A stretch of DNA of 11,414 nt from Vulcanimicrobiia bacterium (GTDB taxonomy: Bacteria > Eremiobacterota > Eremiobacteria > Baltobacterales > Baltobacteraceae), in NCBI GenBank assembly GCA_024281135.1, contig JAMXLG010000209.1:1-11414 (forward strand), given 5' to 3'. Position 1 is the stretch's first letter. Each line of letters starts with the position of its first letter. The translations under genes and the position numbers were made by a program. Shown piece after piece: positions 1 through 9,740 of the stretch. The notes under the pieces were generated by a model, which ran no database searches, was not told where the DNA came from, and was given only the letters and a program-made list of their open reading frames with translations.

Positions 1-364
1 CCACGGCCGATGCGGGCTGCGGAGTGCCCTGCGTACGCCGCGTGACGCGCGGGTTGTTCACGAAACCGCGAAACTGTTCTTTCATCCCGTTTGCAAACAC
101 GATGTCGTCGAACAGAAATCCGATCGATGCCGGGCGTTGACTCGTCGCGCTGCGTACGCTCGTGATGTGCGCGGTGATCTTCGCATTTTGCATCGCAGGA
201 TACGAAGGATCGTTCACGAGGAGGACGATGTTGTCTCCGACTTGCGCCGTCGTCGAATCGATCGGGGTTTGCACTACGACATTGAATGTCGTTCCCGCGC
301 GCATCACGTTGGCGTGTTGCGTGGTGGAGACCGAAACAACAACCGGCGCAGTCGTGAGAATCAT
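1..364 (-). CDS. Hypothetical beta-rich protein, 3' end beyond left edge (partial)
   Basis: An open frame on the minus strand starts with ATG at 364 and runs off the left edge without a stop, giving 121 visible residues. The ATG directly follows the metK stop codon TAA (367-365) in the same frame, so translation probably reinitiates or is coupled; no good Shine-Dalgarno is visible. The N-terminus (MILTTAPVVVSVSTT) is mildly hydrophobic but has no basic residues, so it is not a clear signal peptide. Residues about 22-105 alternate short hydrophobic stretches in the style AGTTFNVVVQTPI, then QVGDNIVLLV, then a region ending in GFLFDDIVFANG. This resembles the small all-beta domain of many bacterial envelope proteins that reads 'G-T-x-hydrophobic ... 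GD ... I.L.G'. That likeness is a pattern impression, not a family assignment. Function unknown. Its position downstream of ahcY-metK does not by itself imply a role in SAM metabolism. Confidence 0.7.
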   Translation of the reverse strand, partial: MILTTAPVVVSVSTTQHANVMRAGTTFNVVVQTPIDSTTAQVGDNIVLLVNDPSYPAMQNAKITAHITSVRSATSQRPASIGFLFDDIVFANGMKEQFRGFVNNPRVTRRTQGTPQPASAV

Positions 365-1591
365 TTACTTCGCGAAGTTCGGCACACGCAAAGCTTCGCC
401 TGTGAACCCGGTCGCCGCGCGCAGCGCATCGACTTTATCGAGACGCTCCCACGGAAGATCGAGATCCGGACGTCCGAAGTGACCGTACGCAGCGGTTTGT
501 CTGTAAATCGGACGGCGCAAGTTGAGATAGTGAATGATCGCCGCGGGACGAAGATCGAAGACTTCGAGCACCGCTTTTGCGATCAGCTCTTCTGCAATCT
601 TCGCCGTTCCGAACGTTTCGACGAGCACGCTCATCGGTTCGGCAACGCCGATTGCATACGCAACCTGCACTTCGCAACGTTCCGCGAGTCCCGCCGCAAC
701 GACGTTCTTTGCGACCCAACGCGCCGCGTATGCAGCCGAACGATCAACCTTCGTCGGATCCTTGCCCGAGAAGGCGCCGCCGCCGTGACGCGCCATACCG
801 CCGTAGGTATCGGCGATGATCTTGCGCCCGGTCAAACCGGCGTCACCCTTCGGTCCGCCAATGACGAAGCGGCCGGTCGGGTTGACGTAAACGCGCGTGT
901 TCTTATCGAACATCGCCGAAGGAATCACGTGACGAATCACCTTGTCGCTGACTTCTTGACGAATCACTTCGAGCGCGATGTCCGGCTCGTGTTGCGTCGA
1001 GATCACGACGGCCTCGACGCGGGTCGGTCTGTCTCCGTCGTATTCGATCGTCACTTGCGACTTGCCGTCGGGGCGCAGATACGGAATGTCACCGTTCTTA
1101 CGCATCGCGGCGAGATGGCGCGTGAGATTGTGCGCAAGCGTGATCGGCAGCGGCATCAGCTCCGGCGTTTCGCGGCAGGCATAACCGAACATCATGCCTT
1201 GGTCGCCGGCGCCGGTGCGCTCGAACTCGTCGTCCTTGCCGCCTTTGGCTTCGAGCGACTTATCGACGCCCATTGCGATATCCGGCGACTGTTCGTCGAT
1301 CGAGACGCTGACACCGCACGTTTCCGCATCGAAGCCGACGGCGGATTTCGTGTAGCCGATGTCGGAGATCGTTTCGCGAACGATGCGCGGGATATCGATG
1401 TACGTCTTGGTCGTCACCTCGCCCGCAATGTGGATTTGTCCCGTAATAGCGAACGTTTCGACCGCGACGCGCGACATCGGATCGTCTTTGAGCAGCGCGT
1501 CGAGAACTGCGTCAGAGATTTGATCCGCGACTTTGTCCGGATGACCTTCGGTTACGGATTCGGACGTGAAGAGTCTGCGATATTGTGCCAC
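365..1591 (-). CDS. metK: S-adenosylmethionine synthase (methionine adenosyltransferase)
   Basis: Cytoplasmic enzyme making S-adenosylmethionine from methionine and ATP, releasing phosphate and diphosphate. The 408-residue protein carries all family signatures: [13 protein letters not shown] near the N-terminus (residues 8-20, ATP/methionine binding), the hexapeptide GAGDQG (127-132), and the P-loop-like [16 protein letters not shown] (270-285). Length is slightly above the usual 380-400 because of about 15 extra residues at the C-terminus after the ALRAATG segment. The start is GTG at 1591; a GGAGGG Shine-Dalgarno inside the end of ahcY sits 11 nt upstream and supports it, and the N-terminus matches the family start. 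The gene lies 4 nt downstream of the ahcY stop, so the two are almost certainly one transcript. This pairs SAM synthesis with removal of its by-product SAH. Known family, very high certainty. Confidence 0.98.
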   Translation of the reverse strand: MAQYRRLFTSESVTEGHPDKVADQISDAVLDALLKDDPMSRVAVETFAITGQIHIAGEVTTKTYIDIPRIVRETISDIGYTKSAVGFDAETCGVSVSIDEQSPDIAMGVDKSLEAKGGKDDEFERTGAGDQGMMFGYACRETPELMPLPITLAHNLTRHLAAMRKNGDIPYLRPDGKSQVTIEYDGDRPTRVEAVVISTQHEPDIALEVIRQEVSDKVIRHVIPSAMFDKNTRVYVNPTGRFVIGGPKGDAGLTGRKIIADTYGGMARHGGGAFSGKDPTKVDRSAAYAARWVAKNVVAAGLAERCEVQVAYAIGVAEPMSVLVETFGTAKIAEELIAKAVLEVFDLRPAAIIHYLNLRRPIYRQTAAYGHFGRPDLDLPWERLDKVDALRAATGFTGEALRVPNFAK

Positions 1592-1595
1592 TGTA

Positions 1596-2936
<1,341 letters not shown>

Positions 2937-2974
2937 CAGGAGCCTGTTTGCATTGGTCCCGAAAAGGGGCGGTC

Positions 2975-3580
2975 GTGGACAGCCTCGCTGAATATCTTTC
3001 ACAGCTTGCCTCTGAATGGCCGACGCCTGGTGGAGGCAGCGCTGCGACCGTTGTCGGAGCAGCCGGCGCTGCCTTGGTTGCGATGGTCGCGAGGATCAGT
3101 TCCACGAATCCGAAGTACGCCGCATACCAAGCGCTAGCGCATGACATTGTTGCGCGCGCGGATGAACTGCGAGCTGAGTTCGCGCGGGCTAAGGATCGCG
3201 ACGAAGCGGCTTTTGACCGCGTCGTCGTAGCTACTGCGATGCCGAAAGAAACGGACGACGAGAAACTCGTCCGGCGCGATGCTCTTGAGATTGCATTGGA
3301 GCACGCCGCCGCGGAGCCGCTTTACGCTGCGGAACTCGCGCTTGAAACGCTGCGCCTTGCCGCACGCGCCCTAGACATCCCAAACAAGAACTTGACGAGT
3401 GATGTCGGATGCGCAGCAGAATTCGCCGCGGCTTCATTAGCAGCATGCGCGTACAACGTTCGCATCAATCATAAGTTCATGAAAGACTCGGATGCGATCG
3501 AAGCGCAGTCGCACGTTCTCGAACGTTACGAACGCGAATCGGCAGCCCTACTCGCCGGGGTTCGCCGTTCGCTCGCGTAA
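2975..3580 (+). CDS. Formiminotransferase-cyclodeaminase-like protein (methenyl-THF cyclohydrolase / cyclodeaminase family)
   Basis: A 201-residue mostly helical protein of the FTCD_C / FchA family. Members convert 5-formimino-THF or 5,10-methenyl-THF in folate one-carbon metabolism. Signatures seen are PTPGGGS (16-22, after the typical N-terminal helix DSLAEYLSQLAS), KDRDEAAF (73-80), the C-terminal PNKNLTSDVG (136-145) and NVRIN (161-165). There is no fused formiminotransferase domain, so it is the stand-alone bacterial form; which substrate it uses cannot be told from sequence. I chose GTG at 2975 because it gives the family-like N-terminus and has an AAGGGG-like sequence 5 nt upstream. 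A TTG at 2948 preceded by AGGAG at 5 nt spacing would add nine residues and is a real alternative. Divergent from ahcY-metK, so a shared role in methyl/one-carbon balance is plausible. Its last 55 bp overlap the convergent phosphatase gene. Confidence 0.9.
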   Translation: MDSLAEYLSQLASEWPTPGGGSAATVVGAAGAALVAMVARISSTNPKYAAYQALAHDIVARADELRAEFARAKDRDEAAFDRVVVATAMPKETDDEKLVRRDALEIALEHAAAEPLYAAELALETLRLAARALDIPNKNLTSDVGCAAEFAAASLAACAYNVRINHKFMKDSDAIEAQSHVLERYERESAALLAGVRRSLA

Positions 3581-5373
3581 GCGGGCGGCGGGCTTTCGGT
3601 CCGGTGTGACCGCACGATCAGCATCGCGACATCGTCGTTTGCGGTCACGCCGCTCAACACACGTTCGGAGAGTTGCGCAGCCTTCGTTTGGAAGCCGTCG
3701 CGCGCCCACTGCGAAAGCACCGTGCGCAATTTGGTTTCGCCGCTAATCGAATCGTGCGCATACTCGACGAGTCCATCGGTGTAGAGCACGAGCGCGCCGC
3801 CGGGATGGAGTCGCAGCGATTGCGTGCGGAATCTCGCGCGAGGCACGGCACCGAGAATCACGTCACCAAGTTCCAGCGACTCGACGTTTCCGTTCGGTTC
3901 GACTTGCAAGGGCGGCGCATGTCCCGCGCACGCGTATTCCACGAGAAGCGTTGCGGGATCGAGATAGCCGACGACCGACGTAATCAATCCATACCCGCCG
4001 GCGATTACAACGCCGTTCGTTTCAGCAAGCACATCGCCGGGCGCTGCTCCACGCAGCGCGAGCGCGCGCACGATCTCGCGAACGTGCCCCATGATGACGG
4101 CCGAATCGAGCCCGTGTCCTGCAACGTCGCCGATCGAGAATGCCAGGCGTCCATCGTGCAGTTCGAACGCATCATACCAGTCACCGCCGATCAGCGTCTC
4201 CACTTCCGGCGTCACATACGACACGTCGAATGAGATCCCGGGCGCGCGCGGCAACGAAACGGGAAGCATCGCCGTCTGCAGCACCCGCGCAATGCGAGAT
4301 TCACGGCGATATGCATTGACGTTTTGAAGCGCGCTTGCGATGCGCCGCGTGACTTCGCGTACGAAGTCTATATCGATATCATCGAAGGCTTCACCGTTCG
4401 GCGAGCGTACGACACTGATGTGATGATCGCCGGGATCACTGAATTCGAGCGGCAATCGCAGATGATATCGTCCATCCGCCGGAAGCGATTCTATAAACTC
4501 GGCCGCCATCTGCGCCGTCGGCGGGTAAGTTCGAGCGATTCGCTTTCCTCCGACGCTCATGATCACGGACCACGTTGCGGCAAGGGCGCCGGCTGCTGAC
4601 TGCAAGGTGCGATCGATTAATTCTTCGTCGGTCAACGAACGGTCGAGCACAACGGCGCCGATGTCCGCAAGCGCCGTCAATCGCCCGCGAAAGCGCGCCA
4701 GTTGGCGCTGTGCCTCGACTCGTTCGTGGACGTCATCGAGGGTTACGATCCATTTACGAAGGTGCGCTCCTTCGTATGAGGGCGCAGCCCGCAATTCGAA
4801 GCAGCGAGCGCCGCGAACAGTCTCGAGTAGAACTTCGAACGTAAAGAGTTCGCCGCCGCTTAGGCCCTCAACCCATTTGCGCTCTAAGCGCGGCGCTTGC
4901 GGGCCCGCAGCCTTTTTGAGCATTCCAGCGACATCGCCGTTCTCCAGCGGCTCACCGACAATCTGATACCAACGCCGGCTTGCGTAGTCGAAGGATCCGT
5001 TCGGGCGCGCAGTGAGCACCGCTTGCGGCAGTAGATGGATCGTCTGCGAGAAGTGCCGCAGATTCTCGTGCAGCTCGTGCAGTAGCGAGGGAAGGTCTGC
5101 CAGGTCAGCTCCGGCAAGCCCCATGACGTAGTCGGCTCGCTGATGCGAATCGAGCAGCGGAACCAGCACAAACGTCGTCTCCGAAGCGGCGACCATTTGC
5201 GCTTTTAACTCGTCCGCACACGCGTTTGCAGCGGCGGCAAGCAGCTCGGCTTGAACCAGGTCGTTGGTCCATTCCCACGCCGCCGAATTCGCACGCGCAA
5301 TGCCGCGATTTCTTGCCCAGAGAAACGCGGCTTTGGGGGCGGCATCGACAAATTGTATGTAGCGAGCTAGCAA
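3526..5373 (-). CDS. PAS / GAF-like sensor with C-terminal PP2C-type (RsbU/SpoIIE) serine phosphatase
   Basis: A 615-residue soluble protein with no membrane segment. Residues 1-100 form an unassigned helical region. About 105-215 looks like a PAS domain (LLPQAVLTARPNGSFDYAS then WYQIVGE). About 230-350 looks GAF-like, opening with LTALADIGAVVLDRSLTDEE. From 355 a linker helix (RIARVLQTAMLP) leads into the PP2C_SIG/SpoIIE catalytic domain with GGDWYD (396-401), DVAGHG (416-421), YTDG (531-534) and the terminal NDD (579-581). All metal-binding acidic residues of the family are present, so it should be active. Known relatives dephosphorylate anti-sigma-factor antagonists (STAS proteins) in partner switching; no such partner lies in the window. 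TTG start at 5373 lacks a good Shine-Dalgarno and lies 26 bp after the CheB-CheR stop, so coupled expression is likely. The last 25 or so residues are a Pro/Arg/Ser-rich tail encoded mostly opposite the cyclodeaminase gene. Confidence 0.9.
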   Translation of the reverse strand: MLARYIQFVDAAPKAAFLWARNRGIARANSAAWEWTNDLVQAELLAAAANACADELKAQMVAASETTFVLVPLLDSHQRADYVMGLAGADLADLPSLLHELHENLRHFSQTIHLLPQAVLTARPNGSFDYASRRWYQIVGEPLENGDVAGMLKKAAGPQAPRLERKWVEGLSGGELFTFEVLLETVRGARCFELRAAPSYEGAHLRKWIVTLDDVHERVEAQRQLARFRGRLTALADIGAVVLDRSLTDEELIDRTLQSAAGALAATWSVIMSVGGKRIARTYPPTAQMAAEFIESLPADGRYHLRLPLEFSDPGDHHISVVRSPNGEAFDDIDIDFVREVTRRIASALQNVNAYRRESRIARVLQTAMLPVSLPRAPGISFDVSYVTPEVETLIGGDWYDAFELHDGRLAFSIGDVAGHGLDSAVIMGHVREIVRALALRGAAPGDVLAETNGVVIAGGYGLITSVVGYLDPATLLVEYACAGHAPPLQVEPNGNVESLELGDVILGAVPRARFRTQSLRLHPGGALVLYTDGLVEYAHDSISGETKLRTVLSQWARDGFQTKAAQLSERVLSGVTANDDVAMLIVRSHRTESPPPAYASERRTPASRAADSRS

Positions 5374-5399
5374 AGTTCGATACCCGTAGGGCCGGGCTT

Positions 5400-7922
5400 T
5401 TATTTTACCGCTTCAAACGTCACCAGTGTTAGACCGCCGTCTAGGCGCCCAATTTTCGTAGAGTAACGGGTTCCGTTCGCCATGGTGAGGAGCGACGGTT
5501 CACGCCACCACGCTTTCCTACCCTCGCCGTTTGTTAGCTCCGAGACAGCCGGCGCGATGTAATAGACGTCGCCCTTCGGATTGAGCACGGCGCATAGCGG
5601 GGCCATGCTGTTGAGCGCCAGCGAGAGGGCTATCCGTTCGGCTTCAGCCTTATCTACGTCCGCCTGCTTTACGGCGTTGGCTTCTTCGAGCTCCGCGCTT
5701 CGCGCCTCGAGCTCATCGTTCGTCGTGTTTAGCTCTTCGACGGTTGCCTGCAACTCTTCGTTGAGCGTCTCGAGCTCTTCGTTTGTCGCCTGCATCTCTT
5801 CGTTCAGCGTTTCAATCTCTTCGTTTGAAGATGCCGCTTCTTCGGCATTGATCAGGAGTTGTTCGTTGTAGGTACGTAACTCCGCGTTCATCGCCGTGAG
5901 CTCTTCATTTGCGTTGAGCATCGCTTTTACGCGCGCGGAGAGTTCCTCTGCTCGCGAGACATGTTCTTGCATTTCCGCGCGCATGCGCGAGCAGTCTGAT
6001 TCGACGTCGGAGATTCTGCGCTCGTAGCGCGTGACGTCGACGATCACAACACCGACGGTCTCTCCGAAACTCGATCCCATGACACGCTGCGAAGAGCAGT
6101 AGACTTGAAGCCACCGGTCGATTCCGGTGACCGGATCTTTTGCGAGAAGTACGGCCGGCTCCACGGCTTCACCGGTCAGAACGGCATCAATCATCGTCCG
6201 CAACTTCGCGCCCATCGAGGGCAACAGGTGAATGAGGTCGCTCCCGACACCGACCCCGTGAATTTGGAGCATCGCGCGCGCGGCCGAATTAATGGCGATG
6301 ATGTCGTAGTTACGATCGACGACGACGACCCCGATCACGGACCCGTTCATATACGCGGCGACGACGTCTTGCGACGGCGCGCGTGTTGGCTCGTTTGCGT
6401 TGTGCATCATGCGCAATTCCCGTACGGAATTCCCGAGGAACGTCGGCAAGGGAGCCTGCTGGACGGTGTCTTTGAGCCGAGTGGGCGGCAACAAGACGCG
6501 CTCTCCCTCGCGTTCGTAAATCTTTAAAGCAGAGTTGACCAGTTTGAAGTACTGGGGAACCGGCGTCGTTGATTCGGCCTTACCGAGAACCAGATAGCCG
6601 CCATCGCGCAAGGCGAACGCGAAGAGTTGCAGCGCACGCGTCTGCAGTTCTTTCGTGAAATAGATCAAGACATTGCGGCAAAGAACAAGATCGATACGCG
6701 GAAAAGGCGCGCGTTGTCCCAAATCGTGCTGTCCGAATACCGTCATGTTTCGAATCTGCTTCGAGACTTCGTAGCGGTCTTCGTACTTGTTGAAATAGCG
6801 GCTCACCAGCGTTTCCGGCACATGCCGCAACGAATCTGGCGAGTAGACTCCGCGACGCGCGAAGGACACGGCCTGTTCGTCGACATCCGTTGCGAAGATG
6901 CGCACGTCCGTAGCCGTCGCTTCGTCGCGCATTAACTCGGCGCACAGAATCGCGAGCGAGTATGCTTCTTCACCGGTCGACGCACCAGCGGACCAGATAC
7001 GAAGTTCGCGATTCTGCTCGCGCGCTTCGCCCATCAGTTTAGGAAGAATATGATCCCGCAACGATTCGAAAAGCGCCGCATCGCGGAAAAACTCCGTAAC
7101 CTTGATCAAAAACGAATTGACGAGGCGCTGGTAGCCTTCCGGATTACGCTGGAGGAACGGGAGATACTCGCCGATCGAGGAGACACCGCTTGCGACCATA
7201 AGGCGTGACAGACGGCGCATGATCGTGGGCGTTTTATACTGCGAGAAATCGATACCGCTACGTTCGCGCAGCTGCGCTAGGAGCGTTCGCAGCAAGTTGC
7301 GATCCGTTCCATCGGGAGGCAACTCCGACGTTCCGACGATATCGAGGATGATGCGCCCCATAGACTCCGGGGCGGCCGTAATGTCGATGAGCGTCGGCGG
7401 AATCGAGAGTGGCATCGATGCAAAGCCGGCGCTCTGCGGGTCTTGCACGATGACCGTACCGCCCGCTTTCTTCACTGCACGTACACCGCGCGCACCGTCG
7501 GAACCGAGGCCGGAGAGAATGATTGCGATCAACCGGTCGCCGTAGAGTTGCGCGGCCGATGAAAAGAGCCGGTCGATCGAAGGTTTCGGCCCCTTGTTGA
7601 CTTGCAAACGTGTCGTTGCAACCGAATCGCTCACCTCGACGTCGTGATCGGGCGGCACGACATAAATATGTCCCGGCTCAACGAGCGTTTCATCAACGAT
7701 CGTTTTGACAGAAAGCGTCGTCTGTTGTCCGAGAATCTCTTCGAGGTGGCTTATGCGAGACGGGGCGAGATGCTGCGCAACGACGATCGGAATGGTGAAA
7801 TTGTCGGGCAAATGCGAAATAAAAGACGTCAGCGCATCGATGCCACCGGCCGATGATCCGGTAACGACCAGAAACGGCTGGCGCGTAGCACCCTCCGTCG
7901 AACCACCATCGATTAGAGACAT
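5400..7922 (-). CDS. CheB-CheR fusion with PAS domain, NEEL coiled coil and degenerate C-terminal PAS
   Basis: An 840-residue cytoplasmic protein. Residues 15-195 are a CheB methylesterase domain with GSSAGG (22-27), AQHLAPS (49-55) and SGLGSDG (137-143), giving the Ser/His/Asp triad. About 207-265 is the CheR helical N-domain, and 270-470 the CheR SAM-dependent methyltransferase with SAGASTGEEAYSLAI (311-325), FATDVDE (343-349) and LCRNVLIYF (414-422). About 515-630 is a PAS domain (MNGSVIGVVVVDRNYDIIAIN). About 632-765 is a long coiled coil with heptads of the NEELETLNEELQ type, and 766-840 a short PAS-like end (NSMAPLCAVLNPKGDVYYI). There is no receiver domain before CheB and no histidine kinase at the C-terminus, where larger relatives of this fusion family often have one. 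ATG start at 7922 has no strong Shine-Dalgarno. It is followed by the PP2C phosphatase gene, which may take the output role. Targets of methylation are unknown; no MCP is encoded nearby. Confidence 0.95.
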   Translation of the reverse strand: MSLIDGGSTEGATRQPFLVVTGSSAGGIDALTSFISHLPDNFTIPIVVAQHLAPSRISHLEEILGQQTTLSVKTIVDETLVEPGHIYVVPPDHDVEVSDSVATTRLQVNKGPKPSIDRLFSSAAQLYGDRLIAIILSGLGSDGARGVRAVKKAGGTVIVQDPQSAGFASMPLSIPPTLIDITAAPESMGRIILDIVGTSELPPDGTDRNLLRTLLAQLRERSGIDFSQYKTPTIMRRLSRLMVASGVSSIGEYLPFLQRNPEGYQRLVNSFLIKVTEFFRDAALFESLRDHILPKLMGEAREQNRELRIWSAGASTGEEAYSLAILCAELMRDEATATDVRIFATDVDEQAVSFARRGVYSPDSLRHVPETLVSRYFNKYEDRYEVSKQIRNMTVFGQHDLGQRAPFPRIDLVLCRNVLIYFTKELQTRALQLFAFALRDGGYLVLGKAESTTPVPQYFKLVNSALKIYEREGERVLLPPTRLKDTVQQAPLPTFLGNSVRELRMMHNANEPTRAPSQDVVAAYMNGSVIGVVVVDRNYDIIAINSAARAMLQIHGVGVGSDLIHLLPSMGAKLRTMIDAVLTGEAVEPAVLLAKDPVTGIDRWLQVYCSSQRVMGSSFGETVGVVIVDVTRYERRISDVESDCSRMRAEMQEHVSRAEELSARVKAMLNANEELTAMNAELRTYNEQLLINAEEAASSNEEIETLNEEMQATNEELETLNEELQATVEELNTTNDELEARSAELEEANAVKQADVDKAEAERIALSLALNSMAPLCAVLNPKGDVYYIAPAVSELTNGEGRKAWWREPSLLTMANGTRYSTKIGRLDGGLTLVTFEAVK
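5690..5840 (-). repeat. In-gene 21-bp periodic repeats encoding the NEEL coiled coil
   Basis: Within the CheB-CheR fusion gene, codons about 695-745 form imperfect 21-bp (seven-residue) repeats. On the plus strand they appear as recurring variants of AGCTCTTCGTT and CATCTCTTCGTT. They encode successive heptads such as NEEIETL, NEEMQAT, NEELETL, NEELQAT. The heptads form the conserved signalling coiled coil of this fusion family and are not a mobile or extragenic repeat; slippage could change coil length. Confidence 0.8.
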
Positions 7923-7967
7923 GTACCATGGGTATGCTGTAGCGATGAGCCATTTCCTGGCACCGCG

Positions 7968-8933
7968 ATGAGCGCGGTCCCTGTTGTCGCCATCGGTACG
8001 TCAGCAGGCGGCATCGAGGCGTTGCACGCACTTCTTCCACGTTTGTGCCCCGAATGGAACCTGGCATTCGCAATCGTAATTCATCGCCAAGCGGTTGAAG
8101 ACGACGCGCGCCTGGAAACGTTGCTCAATAGCTGGTCGGGCATCACGTTGCTCAAGGCCCGCGACGGCGACCCCATTATTGCCGGACGCGGCGTTGTCTG
8201 TCCGGCGGATGTGCACCTCATCGTCGATGATAGCAAATTCCGCTTGACGACGGGACCCAGAGAAAATCACTCGCGGCCTTCAATCGACGTGCTTTTCCGT
8301 TCCGTCGCTCAAATGCTAGGCGAACGCGGCGCTGGTATCGTTCTTTCGGGCCTGCTCGACGATGGCTCGGCAGGAATCCGCATGATTCGTGAACGCGGGG
8401 GTTTGACGATCGCGCAAGACCCAGATGAAGCGCTTCACGCCGGTATGCCGCGTAACGCGATTGCAGCGGGCGCCGAGTACGTGCGCACCATCAATCAGAT
8501 CGACGAACTGCTTGAAGCGTTCGGCACGCCGTCTCAGTCGGCGACGCATGGTTTCGCTCCCTCGGAGAACGGCGCGCGTCTCACCCGCTTCACCTGCCCG
8601 GACTGCCGCGGTGTCCTGGTCGAGCAGCGCGACGGCGACTTCGTCTTCTACCGTTGCCGCGTTGGACACGCGTTTTCGCAAGAGACGCTTCACGCCGAGA
8701 AAGGCGGAGAGATCGAAGGCGCGCTGTGGACCGCAATTCAAGTCTTAGAAGAACAAGTCGACCTAACTGAACGTGTCGCTCGTCGCTCGCGCAATCACGG
8801 GAATGATGCGCTTGCCCACCGGATGGACACACGAGCTAAGCGATACCGCGAGCGCATCGACAGGGTCAAGTCGGCGCTGCCCACCGTCGACGACGCGATC
8901 GAGGACAGCGAAATCACCGATCAGATCGTCTAG
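7968..8933 (+). CDS. Stand-alone CheB-type protein-glutamate methylesterase with C-terminal zinc-ribbon-like segment
   Basis: A 321-residue cytoplasmic protein. Residues 4-185 are a CheB methylesterase domain with GTSAGG (10-15, nucleophile Ser12), VIHR (37-40, His39) and SGLLDDG (127-133, Asp132). About 205-240 holds a Cys/His set: CPDC (210-213) and YRCRVGHA (228-235), typical of a zinc-ribbon-like extension seen in many receiver-less CheB proteins. A helical tail with an ALWTAIQVLEEQ-type helix follows (252-321). There is no N-terminal receiver domain, so it cannot be switched by CheA phosphotransfer in the usual way. ATG at 7968 gives the family-like N-terminus (MSAVPVVAIG), but no Shine-Dalgarno precedes it. 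A nine-residue reading frame starting at 7945 overlaps the start as ATGA and may couple translation. It is divergent from the CheB-CheR fusion with only 45 bp between them, and ends 3 bp from the convergent PHP gene. Confidence 0.93.
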   Translation: MSAVPVVAIGTSAGGIEALHALLPRLCPEWNLAFAIVIHRQAVEDDARLETLLNSWSGITLLKARDGDPIIAGRGVVCPADVHLIVDDSKFRLTTGPRENHSRPSIDVLFRSVAQMLGERGAGIVLSGLLDDGSAGIRMIRERGGLTIAQDPDEALHAGMPRNAIAAGAEYVRTINQIDELLEAFGTPSQSATHGFAPSENGARLTRFTCPDCRGVLVEQRDGDFVFYRCRVGHAFSQETLHAEKGGEIEGALWTAIQVLEEQVDLTERVARRSRNHGNDALAHRMDTRAKRYRERIDRVKSALPTVDDAIEDSEITDQIV

Positions 8934-8936
8934 CGT

Positions 8937-9740
8937 CTAGCGGACGCGATCGAGAAACGGCTTGATGTCTTCGACATCAACCTGCATTCCGACGCCGCGC
9001 GAATGATAGCGGATATCGTGAAAATCCGAACCGCCCGTCATTACCAATCCGTACTGCGAGGCTTTGTCACGAAAAATGCGGACATCGTCCGCATCATGCA
9101 ACGGATAAAAGACTTCGAGCCCGTCCAACCCTTGCGGTGCGAGCTCATCGATTAACGAGCGATCCTTCAAACGCCCCGGATGAGCAAGCACCGCAACACC
9201 GTTTGCAGCATGGATCGCCTCGATCGCGCGCTGCGGGGTGACGTGCGTTGAGGGTACGTATCCCGGCTTTCCACCGCGAAGAAGGTTACGAAAAGCCCAC
9301 TCGATGTCGGGCGCGAGTCCTTTGCGGATCAAGGCTTTGCCCACGTGCGGACGTCCGAGCGCTTTTGCAACGCCCGCTTCACGAAGCACATCGTCGGCTG
9401 TAATGCCGTACCCCGCGCGCTGCAATTGCGACACCATGCGATCGACACGCGCGCGGCGCGCGCTTACATTAGCGTCGATCAGGGCATTCAGCTCCGGCGA
9501 GTCAAGCGGTATGCCGTAACCGAGCACGTGCACTTCGTTCTCGCGATAGGTCGTGTTGATCTCGATGCCCGTAATGACACGCGCGTTATTACGGGGCTGA
9601 AATGCACCGTAAGCCGCGAGTGTGTCGTGATCACTGATCGCAAAGACTTCCACGCCGCGTTCGTCCATGAAATCGGCAAGAGCTTGAGGCGAGAGCGTTC
9701 CGTCGCTCTCGAAGGTGTGACTGTGGAAGTCGACGATCAA
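8937..9740 (-). CDS. PHP-domain metal-dependent phosphoesterase (TrpH/YciV-like)
   Basis: A 267-residue soluble protein of the PHP superfamily. Metal-ligand motifs in order are DFHSHTFESDG (4-14), ISDHDT (35-40), GIEIN (58-62), HVLGYG (71-76), AHPGR (186-190) and GGSDFH (236-241). This arrangement with an inserted helical segment (about 85-155) matches the YciV/TrpH group, some of which act as 5'-3' RNase (RNase AM) or 3',5'-bisnucleotide phosphatase. The exact substrate here cannot be read from sequence. The frame stays open up to 10046, but that extension overlaps spoVS completely and is Arg/Ser/Cys-rich, so I place the start at TTG 9740, which gives MIVDFHSH. This TTG overlaps the spoVS stop (TTGA), indicating translational coupling. 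A possible RNA or nucleotide role would fit the ymdB/rny neighbourhood; that is inference. Confidence 0.92.
   Translation of the reverse strand: MIVDFHSHTFESDGTLSPQALADFMDERGVEVFAISDHDTLAAYGAFQPRNNARVITGIEINTTYRENEVHVLGYGIPLDSPELNALIDANVSARRARVDRMVSQLQRAGYGITADDVLREAGVAKALGRPHVGKALIRKGLAPDIEWAFRNLLRGGKPGYVPSTHVTPQRAIEAIHAANGVAVLAHPGRLKDRSLIDELAPQGLDGLEVFYPLHDADDVRIFRDKASQYGLVMTGGSDFHDIRYHSRGVGMQVDVEDIKPFLDRVR

Noticed and set aside
5383..5406. CCCG-TAGGGC-CGGG hairpin followed by a T-rich run on the plus strand, like a terminator
   Set aside because: The stem is only 4 bp and no plus-strand gene ends here; the T-run is the complement of the A-rich end of the CheB-CheR gene.
8929..8942. TCTAGCG tandem duplicate across the two convergent stop codons
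   Set aside because: A 7-bp repeat made of two TAG stop contexts; too short to mean more than chance.
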